A stretch of 64,000 nt of DNA. Origin: Amycolatopsis dendrobii (GTDB lineage Bacteria; Actinomycetota; Actinomycetes; Mycobacteriales; Pseudonocardiaceae). Under the pieces are notes generated by a model. That model searched no databases, was not told where the DNA came from, and worked only from the letters and a program-made list of their open reading frames with translations. Location of the stretch: the NCBI RefSeq assembly GCF_014145675.1, contig NZ_JACGZW010000005.1, positions 1 to 64,000 on the forward strand, written 5' to 3'. The position numbers and the translations under genes were made by a program. Numbering within the stretch: position 1 is the first letter of the stretch; each line of letters begins with the position of its first letter. Positions 17,355 through 26,914 of this stretch are shown here, piece after piece.

Positions 17355-18064
17355 TGCTCATCCATCCGACCGATCCCGGCCGCGTCCTGGTGCAGCGGCA
17401 CGACCTCGACCCGCTCGCCCTGCCCGAACGCCTGCGGCGGTACGAGATCCACCTGCGGGCGATCTTCGACTGGGGCCGCGGCTACCTGTCCGGCCCGCAT
17501 CCCGACCTCGGCCGCGGCGGCAACGTGTGCCCGTTCGCGCAGCCGTCGCTCGAGCGCGGCCGGTTCTACCTCGCCGTCGAACCGGGCGTGCCGGCCGCGG
17601 GCCCGCGGCTCACCGAAACCCTGCACTGCTACCGGGACTGGTTCCTCGAACTCGCTCCGCGCGGGCATCCGAGCGCGCAGCTCACCACCATCCTCCTGCT
17701 GTTCCCCGACGCGCCGCCAGACGACCGCTCCGGCGTGGTCGACACCGTGCAGCACGCGCTGAAGTCGGAGTACGTCGCCGAGGGCCTGATGATCGGCGAG
17801 TTCCACAACGGCCCGCCGGACAAGGGCGGGCTGTGGAACCCCGCGTTCCGCCCGCTGCGCAGCCCGGTGCCGATGCTGGTGGTGCGGCACATGGTGCCGA
17901 CCGACTATCCGTTCCTGCGCGCCGATCCGGACCAGGCGCGCGCGTACCTGCGGCTGTTCGGCGACCAGGTTCCGGCCCAGCTGCGCGAATTGGTGGAGCA
18001 CGACCGGCTGGCCCGCGAGCTGGACGAGACCGAGGCTGACCAGGCCGGAATCGGGGCGCCGTGA
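17354..18064 (+). CDS. DUF6875-like protein of unknown function
   Basis: A 236-residue soluble protein without signal peptide. Features include GNVCPFAQPSLERGRFYLAV with a Cys-Pro-Phe core, LLLFPDAP, GEFHNGPPDKGGLWNPAF and PMLVVRHMVPTDYPFL. The CPF-A and FLRADPDQARAYLRLFG segments resemble DUF6875 proteins found in actinomycete biosynthetic clusters; I recall no experimentally defined function. It overlaps the monooxygenase stop by one base and ends in a GTGA overlap with the first NRPS, so it is translated with them. A role as partner or accessory enzyme of the monooxygenase is only inferred from position. Confidence 0.6.
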   Translation: MLIHPTDPGRVLVQRHDLDPLALPERLRRYEIHLRAIFDWGRGYLSGPHPDLGRGGNVCPFAQPSLERGRFYLAVEPGVPAAGPRLTETLHCYRDWFLELAPRGHPSAQLTTILLLFPDAPPDDRSGVVDTVQHALKSEYVAEGLMIGEFHNGPPDKGGLWNPAFRPLRSPVPMLVVRHMVPTDYPFLRADPDQARAYLRLFGDQVPAQLRELVEHDRLARELDETEADQAGIGAP

Positions 18065-21000
18065 ACGTCTTCCCGTGTTCGCCCGGCCAGGAACGGCTGT
18101 GGTTCCTCGACCGGCTCGACCCCGGCTCGCCGGTCTACCACGTGCCCACCGTGCTGCGGCTTTCCGGACCGCTCGACGTCGAAGCCCTGCGCCGCGCCTT
18201 CGCCACGATCTCCACCCGGCACGCCGCGCTGCGCACGGTTTTCCGGGAGCGCGACGGTGTTCCGGAGCAGGTAGTCACCGAGAACGGCTTCTCCTTCACT
18301 GTCCGCTCGGCCGGCGAAGACTCGGTCGCGCCGGAGGCCGCGGCGGAGATCCGCGTCCCGTTCGACCTGACCGCCGGTCCGCTCGCCCGGGTCCTGCTCC
18401 TGCGCACGGCCGAGGACCAGCACGTCCTGGTCGTCACGCTGCACCACGCGATCGCCGACGGCTGGTCGGTCTCGCTGCTGCTGGACGAACTGGCCGAGAG
18501 CTACCGCGCCGAACTGGCCGGCAGCGAACCGGACCTGCCGCCGCTCCCGATGCAGTACGCGGATTTCGTGCGGTGGCAACGAGAACACCTCGACGGCCCG
18601 GAGGGCGTCGAGCTGCTGCGGGAATGGGCCGACCGGCTGCGCGGCGCGCCGGAGCTGATCACGCTGCCGACCGACCGTCCTCGCCCCGCCACCGCTGCCT
18701 ACGGAGGCGGCATCCACGAGTTCCGGTTCCCGCCCGCGCTCACCGAAGCCGTCCGCACGCTCGCGGATACTTCCGGCGCAACGGTTTTCATGACTGTGCT
18801 AGCCGCCTACCACGCGCTTCTCGCCCGGTACAGCGGTCAGGACGACGTCGTGGTCGGCACGGTCGTCGGGCAACGCTCGCAGGTCGACACCGAGCGTCTG
18901 ATCGGCTTCTTCGTCAACACCGTCCCAGTCCGGATCTCGACCGCCGACGACCCGACCTTCGCGGAGCTGCTCCTCGACGTTTGCGACGCGCTGGTCGACG
19001 CGCTCGGCGGCGCCGAGATCCCCTTCGAGCGCGTGGTCGAGGCCGTCCGTCCGGAACGCAGCCTCGGGCATTCGCCGATCTACCAGGTCGGCTTCAACGG
19101 GCATGGCGACGGCGCGCTGCCGCAGCTGGCCGGGCTGACCGTCACCGACTTCGCCGGACCGCACACCGGAACCGCGAAGCTCGACCTGATGCTCGGCGTC
19201 CGCGACGAAGGCGACTGCCTGCACGGATACCTCGAGTACCGGACCGACCTGTTCGACGAAGCCACCATCGTCCGCTTCGCCGAGCACCTGTGCACGTTCC
19301 TGTCCTCCGTCACCGTCGACCCGGCGCAGCAGATCGGCGCGGTCTCCCTGCTGGACAGCGCACAACGCCGCGCGGCCCTCGACAGCGGCCTCACGCGTCC
19401 GTTGCCCGCCGCGGCGACCGCGCTGGACCTGATCGCGCCGCACGTCCGGGACCGGGGCTCCGCACCCGCGATCGCCGGTTCGCTGACCTACCGCGAACTG
19501 GACGCCCGGGCGAACCGGCTCGCGCACGCCCTGCGCCGCCGCGGCGTAGGGCCGGACGTCCCGGTGGGGCTCTGCGTCCGCCGCTCCGCCGAGATGGTGG
19601 TCGCGCTGCTGGCGGTCTGGAAGGCCGGCGGCGCGTACGTCCCGCTCGATCCGGAATGGCCGCTGGAACGGCACGCCTACGTCGTCGAGGAGGCCGACGT
19701 CCGGATCGCCGTCGTGGACCGCGAGAACGCCGGCCGGCTGCCCCGGTTCGAAACCGTGCTGGACGTCGACCTCGACTACCCCGAGCCGGACACCGCGCCG
19801 GAGGTGGCGCACGACCCGGCCGATCTGGCGTACCTCGTCTACACCTCCGGTTCGACCGGACGTCCCAAGGGCGTCGCCGTGCCGCACCGCGGCGTGGTCA
19901 ACCTGCTCACCGGCCTCGCGGACCGGCTCGGCGTGACCGAGGACGACGTCTGGGCGTCGGTCACCACGCTGGCGTTCGACATGTCGGTGCGGGAACTGCT
20001 GATCCCGCTGATCCGCGGCGGCACGGTCGCGGTGATCAGCACCGAAGACTCCGCAGAACCGGTCGTGCTGGCGCGGCGGCTGGCGGACTGCGGAGCGACG
20101 ATCCTCCAGGCCACACCGACGCGCTGGCGGATGCTGCTCGCGTCCGGCGGCGTGCCCGCGAACGTGCGCGAACGGCTGTGCGGCGGGGAGGCGCTCGACC
20201 GGGAACTCGTCGAGGCGCTGTCCGACGGCCGGGTCTGGAATCTTTACGGCCCGACGGAAGTCACGATGATCGTCGCCGCGGGCACGGTCAGCACCGCCGC
20301 CCCGGTCGTGCCGCTGGGCCCGCCGCTGCCGAACACCCGGCTGCACGTGCTGGACGCCGGGCTGAACCCGGTCCCGCCCGGGGTCGCGGGCGAGATCTTC
20401 GTCGGCGGCGCGGGAATCAGCCGCGGTTACCGCAGCCGTCCCGGCCTTACCGCGGAACGGTTCGTGCCGGACCCGTTCGCCGCCGACGGAAGCCGCCTCT
20501 ACGCCACCGGCGACCTAGCGCGGCGGCGCGCCGACGGAACGCTGGAGTTCCTCGGCCGCACCGACCACCAGGTCAAAATCCGCGGCCTGCGCATCGAACT
20601 CGGCGAGATCGAGGCTCGGCTGCGCGCCGATCCGCAGGTCTCGGACGCCGTTGTGCTGGCCCGTCCGGCCGGTCCGGACGACGTGCGGCTGGTCGCCTAT
20701 GTCGTGTCCGAGGACACCGAATGGGCACCGCTGCGCGACCGGCTCTCCGGCCAGCTGCCCGCGTACCTGGTTCCGCAGACCGCCGTGTTCCTCCCCGCGT
20801 TGCCGCTGACCAAGAACGGCAAGACCGACCGGACCGCGTTGCCGGAACCGGTCTGGGAATCCCGCGAAGCCGACCGGGTCGCCCCGCGCGACGCCGTCGA
20901 ACGGGAACTGGCCAAGCTGTGGCGGGAGGTGCTGGCGGTCGAGGACGTCGGAGTGCACGACGATTTCTTCCGCCTCGGCGGCCATTCCCTGCTCGCCGCG

Positions 21001-21225
21001 CGGCTGCTGGCGAAGGTGCGCGAGCACTTCCGGTCCGGCGTCGGCCTGCGGACGCTGTTCGCCGCCCGCACGATCGCCGCTTTCGCCGCCGCGCTGCGGG
21101 CCGCCGAGTCCGCACCCGGCGCCGCCGACGAGATCGCGCTCCTGCGGGAACGGATCGCCGCACTGCCCGACGACGAGGTCCTCGCCCTGCTCCACGCCGA
21201 TTCCCCTCCAGGAGCGCATCGATGA
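18061..21225 (+). CDS. NRPS, one module C-A-T
   Basis: A 1,054-residue NRPS module. The condensation domain (about 1-430) has CSPGQERLWFLDRL and the active-site HHAIADGWS. The adenylation domain (about 455-890) has YTSGSTGRPKG, the LYATGDLARR motif and the catalytic Lys in LPLTKNGKTD. The carrier domain has FFRLGGHSLLAARLL (about 970-985). By hand alignment to GrsA the specificity residues read D-M-R-Q-C-G-L-M-I-K; this partly resembles the glycine code (DILQLGLIWK), but I do not assign a substrate. The start overlaps the previous stop (GTGA) and the end overlaps the next NRPS (ATGA). A charged helical tail after the carrier may be a docking element. Confidence 0.92.
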   Translation: MNVFPCSPGQERLWFLDRLDPGSPVYHVPTVLRLSGPLDVEALRRAFATISTRHAALRTVFRERDGVPEQVVTENGFSFTVRSAGEDSVAPEAAAEIRVPFDLTAGPLARVLLLRTAEDQHVLVVTLHHAIADGWSVSLLLDELAESYRAELAGSEPDLPPLPMQYADFVRWQREHLDGPEGVELLREWADRLRGAPELITLPTDRPRPATAAYGGGIHEFRFPPALTEAVRTLADTSGATVFMTVLAAYHALLARYSGQDDVVVGTVVGQRSQVDTERLIGFFVNTVPVRISTADDPTFAELLLDVCDALVDALGGAEIPFERVVEAVRPERSLGHSPIYQVGFNGHGDGALPQLAGLTVTDFAGPHTGTAKLDLMLGVRDEGDCLHGYLEYRTDLFDEATIVRFAEHLCTFLSSVTVDPAQQIGAVSLLDSAQRRAALDSGLTRPLPAAATALDLIAPHVRDRGSAPAIAGSLTYRELDARANRLAHALRRRGVGPDVPVGLCVRRSAEMVVALLAVWKAGGAYVPLDPEWPLERHAYVVEEADVRIAVVDRENAGRLPRFETVLDVDLDYPEPDTAPEVAHDPADLAYLVYTSGSTGRPKGVAVPHRGVVNLLTGLADRLGVTEDDVWASVTTLAFDMSVRELLIPLIRGGTVAVISTEDSAEPVVLARRLADCGATILQATPTRWRMLLASGGVPANVRERLCGGEALDRELVEALSDGRVWNLYGPTEVTMIVAAGTVSTAAPVVPLGPPLPNTRLHVLDAGLNPVPPGVAGEIFVGGAGISRGYRSRPGLTAERFVPDPFAADGSRLYATGDLARRRADGTLEFLGRTDHQVKIRGLRIELGEIEARLRADPQVSDAVVLARPAGPDDVRLVAYVVSEDTEWAPLRDRLSGQLPAYLVPQTAVFLPALPLTKNGKTDRTALPEPVWESREADRVAPRDAVERELAKLWREVLAVEDVGVHDDFFRLGGHSLLAARLLAKVREHFRSGVGLRTLFAARTIAAFAAALRAAESAPGAADEIALLRERIAALPDDEVLALLHADSPPGAHR

Positions 21226-24200
21226 CGCACCCCGAGCGAGAGCAGCTCTTCCGGCTGCTGGCCGCGCGCGACGGCCTCGGCGCCGCGACCGGCTCGATCC
21301 CCCGCCGGACCGGCGACGCCCCCGTCCCGCTGCTGCCCGCGCAACGCCAGCTGTGGTTCCTGGACCGGCTCGGCGCGCGCGACGGCGTGTACACGATCTC
21401 CCAGTCCTGGCGGCTCACCGGCGCACTCGATGTCGAGGCACTGCGCCGGGCGCTGGCCACGGTCGTCGACCGCCACGAGGCACTGCGGGCCGGGTTCGGC
21501 GAGTCCGACGGCGAGCCGGTGCAGATCCCCGCCCTGCCCGGCACCGCACCGGAACTGTCCTATGCAGACCTTCGGGGTGCGCCAGACTCCGCGGACGCAG
21601 TCCTCGCCGCCGAACGAGCCCGCCCGTTCGACCTGACCAGGCCGCCGCTGGTGCGCGGCCTGCTGGTCGCCCTCGCCGACGACGTGCACCTGTTCGTGCT
21701 GACGCTGCACCACATCGTCGCCGACGCCGCGTCCGTCGGGATCCTGCTGCGCGAACTGTCCGCGCTCTACCCGGCGAACGCTCCCGCCCTGCCCGAACCG
21801 CCTGTGCGCTACGGCGATTACGCGACCTGGCAGGCGACCAAACCGCTGGAAGCAGGCGAGCAGTACTGGCGCGAACAACTCCACGACGCCCCGGCGCTGC
21901 TGGAACTGCCGACGGATCGCCCGCGTCCGCCCGCCGAATCCTTCCGCGGCAACGGCCATTCCTTCCGGCTGTCCGCCGACCTCACGGCGTTCTGCCAGCA
22001 GCACGGCGTCACCGCCAACACCGTGCTGCTGACCGCTTATGTGCTGCTGCTGGCCCGCCATGCCGGTCAGGACGACGTGGTGGTCGGCATGCCGATGCGC
22101 GACGAGACCGTGCCGGGGATCGAACAGTGCGTCGGGATGTTCGCCAACACCGTCGCCGTCCGGACCCGGCTGACCGGCGATCCGACTGTCGCCGAGGTGC
22201 TCGCTCAGGTGCAGGACGCCTGCCTCGGCGCGCTGGAGCACCAGAGTTATCCGTGGGAACGGGTGGCGCAGGACCTGCGGCCTGCCCGCGATCTCAGCCA
22301 CAACCCGGTGTTCCAGGTGATGTTCGTGCTCAACTCCGCCGGGGCCGGGCTCGAACTGCCCGGCGTCCGCGCGGACTGGCTCGACCTCCCGGTGACCACC
22401 GCGCGCTTCGACCTGACCCTCGCGCTGGCCACGACTCCCGACGGAATCGAAGGACGGCTCGACTACGCGACCGACCTGTTCGACGCCGCCACCGTCGCCC
22501 GGCTCGCCGCCCAGTACGAACACCTGCTGCGGGCCATGCTCGCCGATCCGGACGCACCAGTGTCCACAGTGGAGGCCCGGTCCGCCGCGGACCGAACCTG
22601 GCTGCGCGACGGCGGCCACCCGGCCCCGCCGGCGGTCTCCGACGGCACGCTGGTCACCACGCTCATCACCCGCCAGGCCGCACGGACTCCGGACGCCATC
22701 GCCGTAGACGACGAAATCCGCCTCACCTACGCCGGACTAGTCTCCCGTGCGCGCCGTCTCGCCGGAGTTTTGCACGCCTCCGGAGTCCGGCGCGGCGACG
22801 TCGTCGCGCTCGGCCTGCCAGCGAGCGCGGGCGCGATCACCGGATTGCTCGGCGCGCTCCTCGCCGGGGCCGCGTACCTGCCGCTCGACCCCGGACATCC
22901 GCCCGCCCGGCTGGCCGAGCTCCTTGCCGACGCTTACCCGGCCGCCCTGGTCACTGACCACGACATCCCGTTCGACGGCCCGGTGCTGCACCTCGACCAC
23001 CTCCCCGAAACCGGTCCCGCGCCGGAGCTCTCGCTGGGACCGGACGACCTCGCCTACGTCATCTACACCTCGGGCTCGACCGGTGCCGCGAAACCTGTCG
23101 CCGTCCACCACGGCGCGCTCGCCGAACTGGCCGAATCCTTCCGGAAGCTGCACGGATTCGGCCCCGGCGAACGCGTGCTGACGATCCCGCCGCTGACCTT
23201 CGACGCCGCCGCGGGCGACATCTTCCCCGCACTCGTCTCCGGCGCGACCGTCCTGCCCTGGCGCGACCCGGCGTCGCTCACCGGCCCCGGCCTCGTCCGG
23301 CTCTGCCGCGACCGCGGGATCACCATGGTGGACACCGCGTCCGCGCTCTGGCAGAAGTGGGTGGCCGAACTGGCCGCGGAAAACACCCCGTTCGACTGTC
23401 CGCTGCGGACGATGATGGTCGGCGGCGAAGCCGTCCCGGCGACCGTTGTCCGGACGTGGGCGGCGCTCACCGGCGGCCGCGTCGAACTGCACAACCACTA
23501 CGGCCCCACCGAAGCAACCGTTTGCGCGACCAGCTACCTCACCTTCGACGCCGGCGAACTCGACGGCCGGGTACAACTGCCGATCGGCGATCCGCTCCCC
23601 CACGTCCGCGCCTGCGTCGTCGACGACCTGCTGCGTCCGGTGCTGCCCGGCGTCCCCGGCGAACTCTGCCTCGGCGGCGACGCTCCCGCCCGCGGCTACC
23701 GGGACCGGCCCGGCGCGACCGCGGAGAAGTTCGTCCCGGACCCGTTCTCCCCGGCGCCCGGCGCGCGGATGTACCGCACCGGCGACCTCGCCCGCCTCGA
23801 CGGCGAAGGACGGCTGGAGTTCCTCGGCCGCGTCGACCGGCAGCTGAAAGTCCGCGGCCACCGCATCGAACCGGCCGAGGTCGAAGCGGCCTGCCGGCGC
23901 CACCCCGGCGTCAAGGACGTCCTGGTCACCGCCCGCGCGGACCGGCTGGTCGCCTACCTCGTCGGAGACGCCGACCCGCTGTCCGTCCGCTCCGCGCTGC
24001 GCGATGCGCTGCCCGGCTACCTGGTCCCGGACGCCTTCGCGGTGCTCCCGGCGCTGCCGCTGAACGCCCACGGCAAGGTCGACCACCGCGCGCTGCCCGA
24101 ACCGGCGGAGACCGCGCCGCCGGCGTTCGCCGAACCCGAAGGCGAACTGGAACAACGGCTCGCCGCGATCTGGGCCGCGGTGCTGGACGTGGACCGCATC

Positions 24201-25577
24201 GGCCGCGACGACGACTTCTTCCTGCGCGGCGGGCATTCCCTGCTGGCCGGGACGCTGATGGCGAAGGTCCGCGCGGAACTGGACGTCGAGGTCCCGGTGC
24301 GGACCCTCTTCGAAGCCAGCACCCTCGCCGCCTTCGCCGGCGCCGTCCGCGCCCCCGGCTACCGCGAGGACGACCGCCTCGCCGCGGTGCTCGCGGACGC
24401 CGTGCTGCCCGCCGACATCGACGCGCGCCGCACTCCCGCGCAGGCCGAGGCCGCGATCCAGCGCGCGATGGCCCCGCGGATCGCCCTGCTCACCGGCGCG
24501 TCCGGGTTCCTGGGCCCGCACCTGCTCGCCGATCTGCTGCGGCACAGCGACGTCGTGGTGCGCTGCCTGGTCCGGGCCGCCGACGCCGTCGAAGGCGCCG
24601 CCCGGATCGAGCAGGTGCTGCGGGACCACCTGCTGTGGGACGAACGATTCCGTCCTCGGATCGTCGCCGTCCCCGGCGATCTCGGCTCCCCTCGGCTGGG
24701 TGTGCCCGCGGCCGAACTGGACGCGGTCGCCGCGGACCTCGACGTCATCTTCCATTGCGGCGGCGAAGCGAACTTCCTGCGCCCGTACGCCCAGCTGCGG
24801 CCCGGCAACGTGCTCGGCACTACCGAGTTGCTGCGGCTCGCCTGCCGGGGCGGCACCCCCGTGCATCTGGTGTCGTCGCTGGGCGTCTACCCGCTGGACC
24901 GCGACGCGGTGATCACCGAGGACGTCCCGCCCGACGACCCCGCCGGCCTGGACCGCGGCTACGAACAGAGCAAATGGGCCGCCGACCGGCTGGCCAGGGC
25001 CGCGCGCGAACGCGGCCTGCCGGTGACCGTCCACCGCCCGGCCCGGGTGACCGGGCACAGCCGGACCGGCATCGGCCCGCTCGGCGACCGGTTCGCGAAC
25101 CTGCTGCGCTGCCTGGTGCTGCTCGGCTCCGCGCCGGCGGAGGACTTCGACCTCGAGGAGGACATGGCCCCGGTCGACCACGTCGCCGCCGCCATCGGCC
25201 ACCTTTCGCGGCGGCGCACCGGATACGGCTGCGATTTCCACTTCCACAACCAGCGCACGATGCGGTTCGGCGAGGTCGTCGCCGGCTTGCGCGAGTTCGG
25301 CTACCCGATCGAGGCGATCCCGTTCGAGGCTTGGCACACCGCGCTGGCCTCGGCCGCCGCCGAGACGGCGGACCCGGCGCTGAGCGCGATCACGGCGATG
25401 GTCGAACGGACGTCGCCGCCCCGGCGGACGGTCTTCGACTGCTCGCACACCGAGGTCGTGGTCGCGGCGGGCGGACTGGTGTGCCCGCCCGCGGATCGCG
25501 TTCTGCTGCAACGCTACCTGGCCCACTACGTCCGGATCGGGCACCTTCCCGCCGCCCCCCGAAAGGAGCACCGTTGA
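21222..25577 (+). CDS. NRPS terminal module C-A-T-R with reductive release domain
   Basis: A 1,451-residue terminal NRPS. The condensation domain (about 30-450) has active site HHIVADAAS, with Ala in place of the usual Gly after Asp. The adenylation domain (about 470-960) has YTSGSTGAAKP, and Ala-Pro there replaces the usual P-K-G lysine step. Hand-read specificity residues are D-A-G-D-M-G-H-V-C-K, unassigned. The carrier has FFLRGGHSLLAGTLM (about 1000). The C-terminal thioester reductase (about 1085-1440) is an extended SDR with TGASGFLGPHLL and the YEQSKW catalytic Tyr/Lys. It would release the peptide as an aldehyde, perhaps reduced further or cyclised to an imine. It is the only chain-release domain in the window. 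GGAG precedes the overlapping ATG. Confidence 0.93.
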   Translation: MTHPEREQLFRLLAARDGLGAATGSIPRRTGDAPVPLLPAQRQLWFLDRLGARDGVYTISQSWRLTGALDVEALRRALATVVDRHEALRAGFGESDGEPVQIPALPGTAPELSYADLRGAPDSADAVLAAERARPFDLTRPPLVRGLLVALADDVHLFVLTLHHIVADAASVGILLRELSALYPANAPALPEPPVRYGDYATWQATKPLEAGEQYWREQLHDAPALLELPTDRPRPPAESFRGNGHSFRLSADLTAFCQQHGVTANTVLLTAYVLLLARHAGQDDVVVGMPMRDETVPGIEQCVGMFANTVAVRTRLTGDPTVAEVLAQVQDACLGALEHQSYPWERVAQDLRPARDLSHNPVFQVMFVLNSAGAGLELPGVRADWLDLPVTTARFDLTLALATTPDGIEGRLDYATDLFDAATVARLAAQYEHLLRAMLADPDAPVSTVEARSAADRTWLRDGGHPAPPAVSDGTLVTTLITRQAARTPDAIAVDDEIRLTYAGLVSRARRLAGVLHASGVRRGDVVALGLPASAGAITGLLGALLAGAAYLPLDPGHPPARLAELLADAYPAALVTDHDIPFDGPVLHLDHLPETGPAPELSLGPDDLAYVIYTSGSTGAAKPVAVHHGALAELAESFRKLHGFGPGERVLTIPPLTFDAAAGDIFPALVSGATVLPWRDPASLTGPGLVRLCRDRGITMVDTASALWQKWVAELAAENTPFDCPLRTMMVGGEAVPATVVRTWAALTGGRVELHNHYGPTEATVCATSYLTFDAGELDGRVQLPIGDPLPHVRACVVDDLLRPVLPGVPGELCLGGDAPARGYRDRPGATAEKFVPDPFSPAPGARMYRTGDLARLDGEGRLEFLGRVDRQLKVRGHRIEPAEVEAACRRHPGVKDVLVTARADRLVAYLVGDADPLSVRSALRDALPGYLVPDAFAVLPALPLNAHGKVDHRALPEPAETAPPAFAEPEGELEQRLAAIWAAVLDVDRIGRDDDFFLRGGHSLLAGTLMAKVRAELDVEVPVRTLFEASTLAAFAGAVRAPGYREDDRLAAVLADAVLPADIDARRTPAQAEAAIQRAMAPRIALLTGASGFLGPHLLADLLRHSDVVVRCLVRAADAVEGAARIEQVLRDHLLWDERFRPRIVAVPGDLGSPRLGVPAAELDAVAADLDVIFHCGGEANFLRPYAQLRPGNVLGTTELLRLACRGGTPVHLVSSLGVYPLDRDAVITEDVPPDDPAGLDRGYEQSKWAADRLARAARERGLPVTVHRPARVTGHSRTGIGPLGDRFANLLRCLVLLGSAPAEDFDLEEDMAPVDHVAAAIGHLSRRRTGYGCDFHFHNQRTMRFGEVVAGLREFGYPIEAIPFEAWHTALASAAAETADPALSAITAMVERTSPPRRTVFDCSHTEVVVAAGGLVCPPADRVLLQRYLAHYVRIGHLPAAPRKEHR

Positions 25578-26914
25578 CCACGATGGGAACGCGGGGATTC
25601 GTCCTCCTCTGGTCGGCCCAGCTGGTCTCGATCGTCGGCTCCGCGCTGACCGGGTTCGTGCTCGGCGTCTGGACCTACGAACGGTCCGGCTCGGCCACCC
25701 AGTTCGCGCTGATCATGCTGTCCGGCGCGATCCCGGCCCTGCTGATCACGCCGTTCGCGGGCGCGCTCGCCGACCGGTGGCACCGCCGCCGGCTCCTCGT
25801 CGCCGCGGACTGCGTCGCGCTCGCTTCGGTCGGCGCGCTGGCGTTGCTGATCGACGCGGACCAGTTGCAGACCTGGCACGTCTACGTCGTGACCGCTCTG
25901 ACCGCGATGTGCGGAACCCTGCAACAAGTCACCTTCAGCGCGATGATTCCCCTGCTGGTGCCGAAACAGCACCTCAGCCGGGCGAACGGGCTGTCCCAGG
26001 TGGTGTTCAGCGCGCAGATCGCCGCACCGGTCGTCGCCGGGACGCTGCTGGCGCTCACGGGCTTACGCGGGGTGGTGCTGATCGACCTCGTGACGTTCGC
26101 CGCGTCACTGCTGGTCGTCGCACTCGTCCCGCTGCCGCATGCCGCCGTCCGCACCGCCGCCCCCGAACCCGGCGGCCCGTCGATCTGGCGGCAAGTGCCC
26201 GCGGGCTGGGCGGAACTGCGCCGCCGCCCCGGGCTGACCGGCCTGCTCGGCGTCCTGGCCGGGTTCTACTTCTGCTTCGGCATCGCCGGAACGCTCGTGC
26301 GACCGCTGGTGCTGTCCTTCGCCAGCCCGGCCGGGCTCGGCTTCCAGGTGTTCGCGGGCGGCTGCGGGCTGTTCGCCGGCAGCCTCGTGATGGGCGTCTG
26401 GGGCGGCCCCAAGAAGCGGATGCGCGGGATCGCCGCGTTCATGGCGTTCGGCGGGATCGCGCTGGCCGTCCATTCGCTGGCGCCGTCGCTGGCACTGGTG
26501 ATCGCGATCGGGCCGTTCTTCCTGTTCACCCTGCCGGTCATCACCGGCACCGCGCAGACCGTGCTGCAGAGCAAGGTCGATCCGGCGAACCTCGGCAAGG
26601 TCATGGCGACCTCTCGGGCGGTGTCGCAGGCCGCGAGCCCGGTCGCGTACCTCGTCGCCGGCCCGCTCGCCGACGGCGTGTTCGAACCGCTCATGCGCCC
26701 CGGCGGGGCACTGGCCGGTTCGGCCGGACACCTGATCGGCACCGGGCCCGGCCGCGGCATGGCACTGATGTTCCTGCTCGCCGGGCTGTTGCTGGTCGTC
26801 CTGGGCTGCCTGGCCGCCCGCCCCTCGCTGCGGCGCGTCGAGGACCTGCCGGACCTGCTCGAAGAACCCGAACCCGTCGCGGTGGCGGCGGGCCGAGAGG
26901 AGAAGGGAAAATGA
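25574..26914 (+). CDS. MFS exporter with TTA codon
   Basis: A 446-residue major facilitator with about 12 hydrophobic helices, related to the EntS/MFS_3 class of siderophore and peptide exporters. I chose TTG at 25574: it overlaps the NRPS stop (TTGA) and sits five bases after AAAGGAG, whereas the ATG at 25583 is too far. The loop after helix 2 has GALADRWHRRRLLVAADC, an MFS motif A variant. It likely exports the NRPS product. An in-frame TTA codon at 26063-26065 (Leu in ALTGLRGVV) would make export depend on the rare leucyl-tRNA. The stop overlaps the next start (ATGA). Confidence 0.88.
   Translation: MTTMGTRGFVLLWSAQLVSIVGSALTGFVLGVWTYERSGSATQFALIMLSGAIPALLITPFAGALADRWHRRRLLVAADCVALASVGALALLIDADQLQTWHVYVVTALTAMCGTLQQVTFSAMIPLLVPKQHLSRANGLSQVVFSAQIAAPVVAGTLLALTGLRGVVLIDLVTFAASLLVVALVPLPHAAVRTAAPEPGGPSIWRQVPAGWAELRRRPGLTGLLGVLAGFYFCFGIAGTLVRPLVLSFASPAGLGFQVFAGGCGLFAGSLVMGVWGGPKKRMRGIAAFMAFGGIALAVHSLAPSLALVIAIGPFFLFTLPVITGTAQTVLQSKVDPANLGKVMATSRAVSQAASPVAYLVAGPLADGVFEPLMRPGGALAGSAGHLIGTGPGRGMALMFLLAGLLLVVLGCLAARPSLRRVEDLPDLLEEPEPVAVAAGREEKGK

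Noticed and set aside
18061..21225. Assigning glycine to the first C-A-T module
   Set aside because: The code DMRQCGLMIK shares only part of the glycine pattern DILQLGLIWK; hand alignment does not justify a substrate.
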